From Neorickettsia helminthoeca str. Oregon (GTDB lineage: Bacteria > Pseudomonadota > Alphaproteobacteria > Rickettsiales > Anaplasmataceae): a stretch of 64,000 nucleotides of DNA. Under the pieces are notes generated by a model that was not told where the DNA came from, did no database searches, and worked only from the letters and a program-made list of their open reading frames with translations. Each line of letters begins with the position of its first letter. Position 1 is the stretch's first letter. The translations under genes and the position numbers were made by a program. Of the stretch, positions 35,747-44,679 are shown piece after piece. The DNA lies in NCBI RefSeq assembly GCF_000632985.1, contig NZ_CP007481.1, forward strand, positions 558,001-622,000. Reading direction: 5' to 3'.

Positions 35747-37126
35747 ATGCCTCCAAAAGAATTTGATGTAGTAGTGATAGGGGGTGGTCCTGCCGGGTAT
35801 GTATGCAGTATCAAAGCTGCTCAGCTTGGCATGAGAGTCGCCTGCATTGAAAAACGTTCAGTCTTAGGAGGTACCTGTCTGAATGAGGGCTGTATCCCAT
35901 CAAAGGCTTTGCTTCATTCCTCCTACGCGTACTATTCTGCTAGAAACCACTTCGCTGCCCTGGGGATAGAGTGCTCTGATGTAAAACTAAACCTCGAAAA
36001 GATGATGGAAAATAAAACCAAGATAGTGAAAGATCTAGCGCAGGGTATAGATTTCCTATTCAAGAAAAATAAGATCGCCTTATTTCGCGGAGCGGGTAGT
36101 ATCGTCAATGGAGGCAATCAGAAGTTAGTCAGTATCGATGGCTCTGAGACGGTCCACACAAAATATATTGTTCTTGCTACCGGTTCGGAATCAGCGGAGT
36201 TCCCGTTCGTAAAATGCGATGAGAAAAATATCCTCTCTTCGAGAGGGGCGCTGAGTCTGGAGTCAGTTCCGCAAAGCATGATTGTCGTAGGAGGCGGAGC
36301 AATAGGCCTTGAAATGGCTTCTGTGTGGTCCAGACTTGGCACAAAAGTCATCCTAATAGAGTTCTGCGATAGGATTGCTGCAGCTTCAGATGGTGAAGTC
36401 AGTAGCTATCTTCTGAAATCCTTGAAAAAACAGGGAATAACTTTTCACCTGTCCAGTAGGATCACCAGCATAGAGAGTGGCAATCTAGTTTCAGCATCAT
36501 TCCAGAAAGACGGAAAAGAGGAAAAAGTCTCGGCAGAAAAAATATTGATTTCAATTGGTAGGAAACCATACTCATCTGATCTTGGAATTGAATTAGAAAA
36601 AAATTCTGCTGGCTTCATCAAAGTGGACAAGAATTTCCAGACCAGTGTCCCTGGAATATATGCAGTAGGTGATGTAATACCAGGTCCGATGCTCGCTCAC
36701 AAAGCAGAAGATGAGGCAATTGCAGTCGCAGAGATACTTGCAGGTAAGTCTGCTCATATAGGTTGGATCCCATCAGTGATATATACACACCCAGAAGTTG
36801 CGAGTGTAGGAAAAACAGAGGAGGAACTAAAAGCATTAGACGTACAATATAAAGTTTCCAAATTCCCATTCGCCGCGAACAGCAGGGCAAAGACAACGAA
36901 CGATACAGAAGGTTTTGTTAAAATACTTGTAGATGAACACGATACTATCCTGGGCGTGCATATAATTGGAGCATCAGCCTCCTCATTAATTGCTGAGGCG
37001 GTATTAGCCATGGAATATGGTGCATCAGCCGAGGATATCGCGCGAACTTGCCATTCACACCCTGATTTAAATGAGGCTGTGAAGGAGGCAGCACTCGGAG
37101 CATTTTTCAAACCGATTCATTCTTAG
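35747..37126 (+). CDS. lpdA: Dihydrolipoyl dehydrogenase
   Basis: E3 of the pyruvate or 2-oxoglutarate dehydrogenase complex; it reoxidises lipoamide with NAD. From ATG 35747 the protein has 459 residues. It has the FAD fold VVVIGGGPAGY, the redox disulfide CLNEGC (about 43-48), the NAD fold VVGGGAIGLEMA, AVGDVIPGPMLAHKA, and the interface His-Glu in CHSHPDLNEAV. An ATG seven codons upstream (35726) is possible. It is divergent from greA across the 5S-like region. Confidence 0.95.
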   Translation: MPPKEFDVVVIGGGPAGYVCSIKAAQLGMRVACIEKRSVLGGTCLNEGCIPSKALLHSSYAYYSARNHFAALGIECSDVKLNLEKMMENKTKIVKDLAQGIDFLFKKNKIALFRGAGSIVNGGNQKLVSIDGSETVHTKYIVLATGSESAEFPFVKCDEKNILSSRGALSLESVPQSMIVVGGGAIGLEMASVWSRLGTKVILIEFCDRIAAASDGEVSSYLLKSLKKQGITFHLSSRITSIESGNLVSASFQKDGKEEKVSAEKILISIGRKPYSSDLGIELEKNSAGFIKVDKNFQTSVPGIYAVGDVIPGPMLAHKAEDEAIAVAEILAGKSAHIGWIPSVIYTHPEVASVGKTEEELKALDVQYKVSKFPFAANSRAKTTNDTEGFVKILVDEHDTILGVHIIGASASSLIAEAVLAMEYGASAEDIARTCHSHPDLNEAVKEAALGAFFKPIHS

Positions 37127-37150
37127 CAGTTATTCTCGGAGCGAGTCTAA

Positions 37151-37185
37151 AGAGTGATCAGGTAGGTTGCTCATCCTGCAACTCT
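37151..37185. terminator. Hairpin in the lpdA/dapE convergent gap
   Basis: GTTGC (37166-37170) and GCAAC (37178-37182) with outer AGAGT/ACTCT can form a stem-loop between two convergent genes. There is no T-run, so it is only a weak terminator candidate. Confidence 0.25.
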
Positions 37186-37233
37186 TCCCTCGGAAGTTTC
37201 AGGGCCCATTGGGTAGCTCGAGTTCTAGAGCAC

Positions 37234-38349
37234 TCATAGACTTTTTAAGAACTCCAAGTATATCTCCTTAAGTAGGAGAATGTCTTTCAGCGGGGCGCAT
37301 TCGTTAACTTTATGAGCTGTTTCATTGAGCAATCCAAACTCCAAAACGTTTGTAATTTCACGTAGAAACCTCGCATCTGAAGTACCACCTTTTGTCGTGA
37401 ATTGCGCCGATATTCCGCTGCACTTGAGTATCGCTGCAGATAACTTATCCGCAAAGGCCGTTTTCTCAGATAGAAATGGCAAGGCTGGATTCTCAGAATA
37501 CACTATTTCGACTGCAGAGGTTCTACTTACAAATATCGAATCTATCGCTTGTTTTAATCTTTTGACGGTCTGGAGATTATTGAATCTTATATTGAAATTA
37601 GTAGAAACTTTTCCCGGTATGACATTCGTGGATGGATTATCGACATCAATACTCGTAATCTCGCAGTGAGATGGCGGAAAAAACTCATTTCCATTGTCAA
37701 ATTTATGATCTCTCAACCTTACAAGGGCATCCAACATCTCTGGGATGGGATTATTTGCTTTTTCGTGGTATGCAACATGCCCCTGGATCCCAGAATACGA
37801 AACAGCGACATTCAGGGAGCCACGCCTTCCTATCTTGATGGAGTCTCCAATCTTGGATTCGCAAGTTGGCTCCCCAACTATACAATCATGTATCACATAG
37901 CCACCCTGCCTAAGATATCGAATCATTGGTAGCATTCCATTACTACTGGACATTTCTTCATCACTAGTGAGTATCACTCCAATGTTTAATTGGGAGTCAT
38001 AATTGTCCAGGAACTCGAAAAGTGCCGTAATGAAAGATGCTATGGCACCTTTCATATCGACAACACCTCGACCATAGATTGTTTCAGAAATCACTTCTCC
38101 AACAAACGGATTGCATATCCATAAACCGGAATCCGCCGCAGGAACAACATCGACGTGACCCGCAAAACATAAATGAATTTTTCGCGAATCCTTATTATGT
38201 ACCAGGAGATTTCTTATACCATCGGACTCAAGGATTGTCACTACGAATCCGCGCTGCTCGAAAAGATTTGAAAGGAATCGTATTGCACCACCACAGCCAG
38301 GTGAGATTCCCTTATAAGTCAGCAGCGATTTCAATAGTTCGAACAACAT
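37234..38349 (-). CDS. dapE: Succinyl-diaminopimelate desuccinylase
   Basis: DapE releases LL-diaminopimelate in the lysine and peptidoglycan-precursor pathway. The 371-residue M20 metalloprotein shows metal ligands in FAGHVDVVP (His), YGRGVVDMKGA (Asp), LTSDEE (catalytic Glu pair), VGEPT, and the late HKVNE motif. The dimerisation domain (about 175-290) contains RRGSLNVAVSYSGIQGHVAYH. It is one of two peptidoglycan-linked genes in this window, with mraY. Confidence 0.94.
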   Translation of the reverse strand: MLFELLKSLLTYKGISPGCGGAIRFLSNLFEQRGFVVTILESDGIRNLLVHNKDSRKIHLCFAGHVDVVPAADSGLWICNPFVGEVISETIYGRGVVDMKGAIASFITALFEFLDNYDSQLNIGVILTSDEEMSSSNGMLPMIRYLRQGGYVIHDCIVGEPTCESKIGDSIKIGRRGSLNVAVSYSGIQGHVAYHEKANNPIPEMLDALVRLRDHKFDNGNEFFPPSHCEITSIDVDNPSTNVIPGKVSTNFNIRFNNLQTVKRLKQAIDSIFVSRTSAVEIVYSENPALPFLSEKTAFADKLSAAILKCSGISAQFTTKGGTSDARFLREITNVLEFGLLNETAHKVNECAPLKDILLLKEIYLEFLKSL

Positions 38350-38441
38350 CTATAGCAGTCCCTTGTGAAGAATATGAAAGGCTAACATAGCATCGCAGCA
38401 CTTCTGTTTTGATATAATACACAAGACTCCTACATACGCCG

Positions 38442-39068
38442 CTAGTGCACAAGTGTCTTTTCCACCCCTCCAGCAACTACTTCAATAGCAATACCAGAAG
38501 AATCGCAGTTAGCTTCTCTTTGCTTCTGTTGTAACAACAAATCCAATATTTCATTGAGACGCGTAATGCTCTCTCTGGATTCAACGCGCTCGACAGAGAT
38601 CACAAAATAATAAAAAGATCCCATAACAAGAAAAACCACCATCAATCCCATATAAACCCACATATCGAGCTTCCCCGATTTATAACAGAATGGTGTTACA
38701 GCTAAGCCCACCCCACTGGCTATCTGCATCAGAATCTCAGCAATAAAAACGTTTCTATTAAAGCTCTTCCTAGTTCTACAAGAAGGAAAGCTAGTGGCAG
38801 ATTTTGATAAGAGTAAATCTGCCTTAGCACTGGCATCCTCCATGGCGCAAGAAATACACCTTCTTCTATAGCTCGAATAGAGGGCGGAAAACGAAACAAG
38901 TAACTGAAGTGCAACAGCACAAAGAATAAATACGGATGCGTCGATCTTATTTTTCACATAAAGCAGGTTTAATGGGAGAACCAACACCTTTATTGTTGTA
39001 ATGAACAAGACTTCGAGTATTGTCGTTACTCGTCTCCTAGACTTAGGTGATAACTTCATTTGAGCCAT
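38442..39068 (-). CDS. Small multi-pass membrane protein, unrecognised
   Basis: I do not recognise this 208-residue protein. It has a basic N-terminus (KLSPKSRRR) and four hydrophobic segments (about 15-38, 43-64, 107-128 and 134-156). A short cytoplasmic loop contains CISCAMEDASAKAD, and a helical C-terminus (about 160-190) is Glu/Gln-rich. Its ATG directly follows the typA stop codon, and its ribosome-binding site lies inside typA, so the two are likely co-translated. Confidence 0.75.
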   Translation of the reverse strand: MAQMKLSPKSRRRVTTILEVLFITTIKVLVLPLNLLYVKNKIDASVFILCAVALQLLVSFSALYSSYRRRCISCAMEDASAKADLLLSKSATSFPSCRTRKSFNRNVFIAEILMQIASGVGLAVTPFCYKSGKLDMWVYMGLMVVFLVMGSFYYFVISVERVESRESITRLNEILDLLLQQKQREANCDSSGIAIEVVAGGVEKTLVH

Positions 39069-40865
39069 CTAATCATTCCTTTTCATCCTTTTCCTTACAT
39101 TTGGATCTAGTTCTTTCTTACGCAATCGCAGTGAGGAAGGAGTCACCTCTACAAGCTCATCATCATTGATATATGACATCATCTCTTCCAGTGTCATGAT
39201 TCTAGGCGGACTAAGTCTGACTGCTTCATCGCTTCCTGCAGCGCGGATATTAGTAAGCTGCTTACCTTTCAGGACATTGACCTCGAGATCATTGCTTCTG
39301 TTGTGTTCACCTACTATCATACCGCAGTAGACCGGGTCCTGTGGCTTTACGAACATTATTCCCCTATCCTGAAGATTAAATAGCGCGTAAGCAACTGCTT
39401 CTCCCTGACCATTAGAGATCAGTACCCCACTGGATCTACTTTCTATCTTACCAGAATACGGCGCGTAACCATGAAACACCTTATTTAAGATACCAGTACC
39501 CCTAGTATCTGATAAAAACTGCCCATGATATCCTATCAAGGATCGTGAAGGAATATGATAAACAAGTCTTACTCTGCCGCCGGGATAGTTATCCATGGAT
39601 TGCATAATACCTTTCCGGGTATTCAGGGTTTCCATGACTATTCCTGCGTATTCCTCATCCAAGTCGACCGTCAGCTCCTCAATAGGCTCCAGTTTTTGCC
39701 CGTTCTCATCCAGCCTTATCACGACTCTCGGACGCGAAACCGATAACTCAAAACCTTCTTTTCGCATATTCTCAATAAGTACTCCAAGCTGGAGCTCCCC
39801 ACGACCTCGCACTTCGTACTGTCCTTCGCCCTTTTCTTCCAGATTAATCGATACGTTGGTTTTCACTTCTTGTAGAAGCCTATCCAGTATCACGCGGGAA
39901 GTTAACTTATCTCCGTCTCTGCCTGTAAGCGGTGAGGTATTAACAGAAACATTAATAGAAATAGTCGTCGGATCGATAGGTATAGCAGCAATAGGATCAG
40001 TCACCGAAGGATCACAAATAGTATCAGTAACCGAAGCTTCGGATACTCCCGCAATCGCTATAATTTCCCCAGCTTGTGCGCTATCAGCATTTCTCTTGCC
40101 CATGCCTTCAAAAATTTGCAATTTTGTCAAACGGGCATTTTCCACTAATTCGCCTTTTAAGTTGATCGCTTTGACACTCGCATTTGCAGCAATGGAGCCT
40201 TTTTCGATTTTTCCTATTAAAATTCTACCGACAAAGTTATCATTCTCCAGCATCGTCACAAGCATTGAAAATGGAGCCTTGTAATCGTATTCCCGGACGG
40301 GTGTGTACTCCATAATTGTCTCCAGCAACGGAATAAGATTATCCTTAGGATCATTTAAATCACGTATACACCAACCGTCTCTCCCTGAAGCATATAAAAC
40401 TGGAAAATCTAATTGCTCATCATTTGCATCAAGGCTGAGGAAAAGATCAGAGATTTCATTAACTACCTCCTCCAACCTGCGATCAGGTCTATCGACTTTA
40501 TTCACTATCACTATAGGTCTGAGACCACTTTTCAATGCCTTGGATAAGACGAACTTCGTTTGTGGCATCACACCTTCTGCGCTGTCCACGAGCAACAACA
40601 CCGAATCCGCCATAGACATGATCCTCTCAACTTCCCCACCGAAATCAGAGTGACCTGGTGTATCTATCAGGTTGATTTTCGTTTCTTTATAGTAGATGGA
40701 TGCAACTTTCGAAAACATGGTGATACCACGTTTCTGCTCTAGTGGATTCCTATCCATACCTAGATCATCCAAGACATTGCTCTGACGCAATAAATTATTT
40801 GTTAGAGTTGTTTTACCATGATCAACATGTGCTATGACAGCGGTGTTCAGAACTTTCTTATACAT
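39069..40865 (-). CDS. typA: GTPase TypA/BipA
   Basis: A translational GTPase that aids ribosome assembly and stress adaptation. From ATG 40865 the protein has 598 residues. It starts [20 protein letters not shown] (P-loop), then DTPGHSDFGGEVER, NKVDRPD, EF-G-like domains, and the BipA C-terminal domain with SRSLIGYHGQF. The frame is open 12 codons further upstream but the extra residues are not family-like. It is the first gene of a two-gene unit with the small membrane protein. Confidence 0.96.
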   Translation of the reverse strand: MYKKVLNTAVIAHVDHGKTTLTNNLLRQSNVLDDLGMDRNPLEQKRGITMFSKVASIYYKETKINLIDTPGHSDFGGEVERIMSMADSVLLLVDSAEGVMPQTKFVLSKALKSGLRPIVIVNKVDRPDRRLEEVVNEISDLFLSLDANDEQLDFPVLYASGRDGWCIRDLNDPKDNLIPLLETIMEYTPVREYDYKAPFSMLVTMLENDNFVGRILIGKIEKGSIAANASVKAINLKGELVENARLTKLQIFEGMGKRNADSAQAGEIIAIAGVSEASVTDTICDPSVTDPIAAIPIDPTTISINVSVNTSPLTGRDGDKLTSRVILDRLLQEVKTNVSINLEEKGEGQYEVRGRGELQLGVLIENMRKEGFELSVSRPRVVIRLDENGQKLEPIEELTVDLDEEYAGIVMETLNTRKGIMQSMDNYPGGRVRLVYHIPSRSLIGYHGQFLSDTRGTGILNKVFHGYAPYSGKIESRSSGVLISNGQGEAVAYALFNLQDRGIMFVKPQDPVYCGMIVGEHNRSNDLEVNVLKGKQLTNIRAAGSDEAVRLSPPRIMTLEEMMSYINDDELVEVTPSSLRLRKKELDPNVRKRMKRND

Positions 40866-41269
40866 TTCAAAATAGAATGCGCTTGGGAGATTATAACACA
40901 ATAAAATGCAAGGTACTGAGAGTTATTTGGTGGTTATCGAGTGAATATTTTTTTGTGGAACCGTAATAAAGCATGTCACGATAATGTTAATTACTATGTT
41001 TTATTTTTGTATGTTCACTAGGGGAGGTTCAAATGTTTCATAGCCGGCATATATGAAGTTGTATCTATTGAGGTGGACTTCGGTACGCTTTTATCTGCAT
41101 AGATACTGATATTTTGAACATCGGAGTTGCTGTACTGGGAATAAATCGGCAATGCTCAGCTACGGTCAGGAGTTATATATACAGGCTTCCATCTTTCGAA
41201 TGGTAGAGATGTGACTAATCAACAAGATGTAGTAGAATCTCTGGATTGACAGTGACTTACACTACCCAC
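40866..41269. other. Divergent intergenic region typA/polA
   Basis: About 400 bases with AT-rich stretches. It contains a seven-codon ORF (41033-41056) preceded by a strong ribosome-binding site (GGGGAGG, 41021-41027). No tRNA, SRP RNA, RNase P or tmRNA was recognised. The polA promoter was not identified. Confidence 0.5.
41033..41056 (+). CDS. Putative leader peptide ORF (MFHSRHI)
   Basis: An ATG five bases after GGGGAGG starts a seven-codon reading frame ending TGA, 214 bases before the polA start. The ribosome-binding site is much stronger than that of polA. It may be a regulatory leader or the stub of a lost gene. Confidence 0.3.
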   Translation: MFHSRHI

Positions 41270-43729
41270 ATGTCTGAGACCTTGATGATTATCGATGCCT
41301 ATAATTTCTTATTCAGTGCTTACTTCGCTTTACCTAATCTGACACACAACGAACTGCCTGTAGGTGCGGTATATGGTTTTATCAATATTCTTCTGAAACA
41401 CTTGAGAAGTAAACCAGACTATTTAGTGGTTGCTTTGGATACTGGTAAGTCGACTTTCCGGGAAGTGCTATATGATGCTTACAAAGCGAATAGGCCCCCA
41501 GTCCCTGGGAACTTGACTCCACAATTTTCTCTATTGAGGGAGTGCATAGATGCCCTCAATTTGAACTCATTGGAGGTACACGGATTTGAGGCTGATGACG
41601 TAATTGCAAGTTTAGTAAAAAAATTCCAGGGAAGTGACTTGAAGATTGTCATACTGTCTACGGATAAAGATCTAATGCAACTTGTCAATGAAAACGTATA
41701 TATAGTCAATCCTATAAAAAACAAAATCATCGGAACAAATGAAGTCAAGGAGAAGTTTGGAATTTTCCCTATTCAGATTGCGGATTTTCTAGCACTTATC
41801 GGAGATGCATCTGATAATATACCAGGAGTCCCAGGAATCGGAATAAAAACAGCTGCAAAATTACTTAATACTTTTGGTTCAATAGATAACTTCAAAATCG
41901 AGGAAATTTCACCATCAAGAATCAGGGAAAATCTACTTAGATACAGCGACCAACTAACTCTGTCAAAAAAACTGGTCTCACTTGCAGACAATATAGAAAT
42001 CAAACACTCTCTACACGATATCCGATATAACTCCCACAGTGATGACAAACTATTGCCGTTCTTGCAGAAGTATGGGTTCAGGAATCTTATTCCGAAGCTC
42101 ATAAAAAGCGTGCCAGAGAAAAAAATACACGTCGGAAGTCATGCTCACATACTAGACAGATTCATTACAAGTGTCCTATACGAAGGAAAAATGACCATCT
42201 ATCAGGATGGTGAATATATTATCTTCAGTACACAAGAAGCCCAGTTCACTACAAAGGAATGTCCTGATAGCATAACAACTCTACTGGAAGATCTATCAAT
42301 AAAAAAAATCTTTCATAGCGGTAACCTAGCACTTCCACACCCGTCTAATGAGTCATTCGAAGATCTGAAAATCATGGCATACACTCTGAACACTCTAAAT
42401 ACTAGCCTAGAACATCTCTTTTCAGAGCACCTGAAAGAAACCTCGCCGGAAACATTTCCTTTGAAGATGGAAAGACTATATCTGGAGCTGGTCAAAAAAA
42501 TGATCAGGGAAAAGGTGTGCACACTATATTATAAAGTCGATAAACCACTGATCAATATTGTAAAAAAAATCGAAAATAATGGTGTACTTTTAGACATAGA
42601 GTACCTCAATAATCTTTCAGAGGAGATCTCGACTGAACTGCAGAGAATAGAAAAAAATATCTTCGATATTGTTGGTGAGAGGTTCAGTTTGGCATCGCCA
42701 AAACAGCTGAGTGAAATCCTATTCGAAAAAATGAAGATACCAGTCCAAAAAAAACTGAAAACAGGATTGGCAAGTACTGATGGAGAAGTATTAGAAAGTC
42801 TAAGTATACAAGGCTATAGAATTGCAGATGAATTGCTCAAATGGAGACATAATATCAAACTGAAAAGTGCCTATATCGATCCCCTAATCAACAGAATAGA
42901 ATCCGGAGAGCATAGGGCAAATAGAATCTCTACAACATACTCGACAACACTCACGTTGACAGGTAGACTAAGCTCATCAAATCCAAATTTACAGAACATC
43001 CCACGCGACGAGAATATACGTAGGATTTTCATTACAAGGAAGGATCATACTTTCATATGCGCGGACTACTCACAAATTGAACTAAGGATCCTAGCACATA
43101 TAGCGAATGTCACAAAACTGAAAGCCGCTCTGATGAGTGGAACTGACCTTCATACACTCACGGCGAGACAGATTTTTAAGACAGATAACATCACACCGGA
43201 ATTGAGAAACAGAGCCAAAGCGGTAAACTTCGGGATAGTATATGGAATAACAAACTTTGGTCTTGCAAAGCAACTTTCCATATCAAAAGAGGAGGCCACC
43301 TTGTACATAGCACAATATTTCGAGGAGTACCCTGAAATCAAGGAATACATGCGTGCGACAAAAGAAACAGCCAGGATAAACGGTTACGTCAAAACACTGA
43401 TGAACAGAAAATGTCCCATCCGAAATATAAATAGTACCAACTACGCACTCAAAAGCATCGCTGAAAGATCTGCGATAAATGCTCCAATACAAGGGACAGC
43501 TGCAGATATCATACGAAAAGCAATGATCGCAATAGCTGAAGAATCAGAGTTACTTGAATGCATGGTGATGCAAGTACACGACGAGCTTATTTTTGAAGTG
43601 GAAAAAAATATGCTTCACAAATTTGCCTTGAACATAAAGACAAGGATGGAAGAATCCCCACAGATCTCGATGCACGTAGACCTAAAGTGTGGGACAAGCT
43701 TGGGTAAACTCGAAAGCCTACAGCTATAG
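41270..43729 (+). CDS. polA: DNA polymerase I, proofreading domain degenerate
   Basis: An 819-residue repair and Okazaki-fragment polymerase. The N-terminal 5'-3' nuclease domain (to about 290) is intact (DAYNFLFSAYF, YKANRP, VHGFEADDVIAS, TDKDLMQL, GVPGIGIKTA). The middle region (about 300-420) is short and lacks the DxE and YxxxD metal ligands of a 3'-5' exonuclease. The polymerase domain has motif A (CADYSQIELR), motif B (RAKAVNFGIVYG) and motif C (QVHDELIFE). ATG 41270 is preferred over the earlier TTG. It is likely proofreading-negative. Confidence 0.95.
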   Translation: MSETLMIIDAYNFLFSAYFALPNLTHNELPVGAVYGFINILLKHLRSKPDYLVVALDTGKSTFREVLYDAYKANRPPVPGNLTPQFSLLRECIDALNLNSLEVHGFEADDVIASLVKKFQGSDLKIVILSTDKDLMQLVNENVYIVNPIKNKIIGTNEVKEKFGIFPIQIADFLALIGDASDNIPGVPGIGIKTAAKLLNTFGSIDNFKIEEISPSRIRENLLRYSDQLTLSKKLVSLADNIEIKHSLHDIRYNSHSDDKLLPFLQKYGFRNLIPKLIKSVPEKKIHVGSHAHILDRFITSVLYEGKMTIYQDGEYIIFSTQEAQFTTKECPDSITTLLEDLSIKKIFHSGNLALPHPSNESFEDLKIMAYTLNTLNTSLEHLFSEHLKETSPETFPLKMERLYLELVKKMIREKVCTLYYKVDKPLINIVKKIENNGVLLDIEYLNNLSEEISTELQRIEKNIFDIVGERFSLASPKQLSEILFEKMKIPVQKKLKTGLASTDGEVLESLSIQGYRIADELLKWRHNIKLKSAYIDPLINRIESGEHRANRISTTYSTTLTLTGRLSSSNPNLQNIPRDENIRRIFITRKDHTFICADYSQIELRILAHIANVTKLKAALMSGTDLHTLTARQIFKTDNITPELRNRAKAVNFGIVYGITNFGLAKQLSISKEEATLYIAQYFEEYPEIKEYMRATKETARINGYVKTLMNRKCPIRNINSTNYALKSIAERSAINAPIQGTAADIIRKAMIAIAEESELLECMVMQVHDELIFEVEKNMLHKFALNIKTRMEESPQISMHVDLKCGTSLGKLESLQL

Positions 43730-43765
43730 CTCAGAAGCAATATCTGAGACCATCACAGGAGCCAA

Positions 43766-43804
43766 GTTCGAGCGAGGACCCCCGAGTCGACGATCCTCTC
43801 GAAC
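43766..43804. terminator. Hairpin in the polA/coxC convergent gap
   Basis: GTTCGAGCGAGGA (43766-43778) can pair with TCCTCTCGAAC (43794-43804), 11 pairs with a two-base bulge, between convergent genes. No T-run follows on either strand. It is a plausible bidirectional transcription barrier. Confidence 0.4.
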
Positions 43805-43828
43805 CGAGCCAAAGGCCACGTAGACAAA

Positions 43829-44653
43829 TTAAATCACGGTACTCAGCCAGTAGAGGATAGTGAAAAGAAACAACCACACTACATCTACGAAATGCCAGTA
43901 CCATGTAGCGAACTCAAGACCTAGATGATTCTCAGGGGTAAACTGTCCGGCCTTAGCACGGAATAGACAAACCGCTATGAAAATCGTACCAATAATGACA
44001 TGAAGTCCATGGAATCCAGTAGCTAGGTAGAAATTAGATGAATAAATAGCTTTATAACCTTCCTCACTCAATGAGAAAGTAGCATGATAATACTCGTATC
44101 CCTGTAAGCAAGTAAAGACTAACCCCAACAGCATAGTATATAGGAGACCTCTTACCACGCTTTTATTATCACTTTTTAGCACTGAATAGTGCGCCCAAGT
44201 CATAGTCGCACCTGAAAGCAGTAGAATCATTGTGTTCAAGAATGGGATGTTCCAGGGATTCAAAACTGTGATACCCTCACCCGGCCAAGTCAATCTGGTA
44301 GTAGGCCATGGGCCATCCATAACATACGCTGGATCGAGCCACGCCTTGAATAGAGACCAGAAAAACGCGAAGAAGAACATCACCTCAGAGAAGATCAATA
44401 GAATCATACCGATCCTGAGACCACGGCGCACAAGTGGATTATGTGCTTTATCGACTATCCCCTCGGAGACAACATCCCTCCACCAGCAGAACAAACAAAG
44501 CAACAAGAGAAAAAGAAAGGAAAAGAAAGAAAGTCCACTGTACGGAGAAGAACGCATCAAAAATGCAGCGGACGTAACTACACCACACGAAGCCGCAGAA
44601 GTGAAAATAGGCCAGGGACTAGGATCCAATATGTGGAAACTGGTTTTGCTCAT
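43829..44653 (-). CDS. coxC: Cytochrome c oxidase subunit III
   Basis: A 274-residue integral membrane subunit of the aa3-type terminal oxidase. It has seven membrane segments and family blocks ISEVMFFFAFFW-like (FSEVMFFFAFFWSLF), LLSGATMTWAHYS, ATGFHGLHVIIG and FATWYWHFVDVVWLFLF. It follows rpoC on the same strand, away from coxA/coxB, and is the last gene of the expression block. Presence of aerobic oxidase fits with nuo and ubi genes. Confidence 0.96.
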   Translation of the reverse strand: MSKTSFHILDPSPWPIFTSAASCGVVTSAAFLMRSSPYSGLSFFSFLFLLLLCLFCWWRDVVSEGIVDKAHNPLVRRGLRIGMILLIFSEVMFFFAFFWSLFKAWLDPAYVMDGPWPTTRLTWPGEGITVLNPWNIPFLNTMILLLSGATMTWAHYSVLKSDNKSVVRGLLYTMLLGLVFTCLQGYEYYHATFSLSEEGYKAIYSSNFYLATGFHGLHVIIGTIFIAVCLFRAKAGQFTPENHLGLEFATWYWHFVDVVWLFLFTILYWLSTVI

Positions 44654-44679
44654 ACCAACTATACCTCACAATTCAAAAA

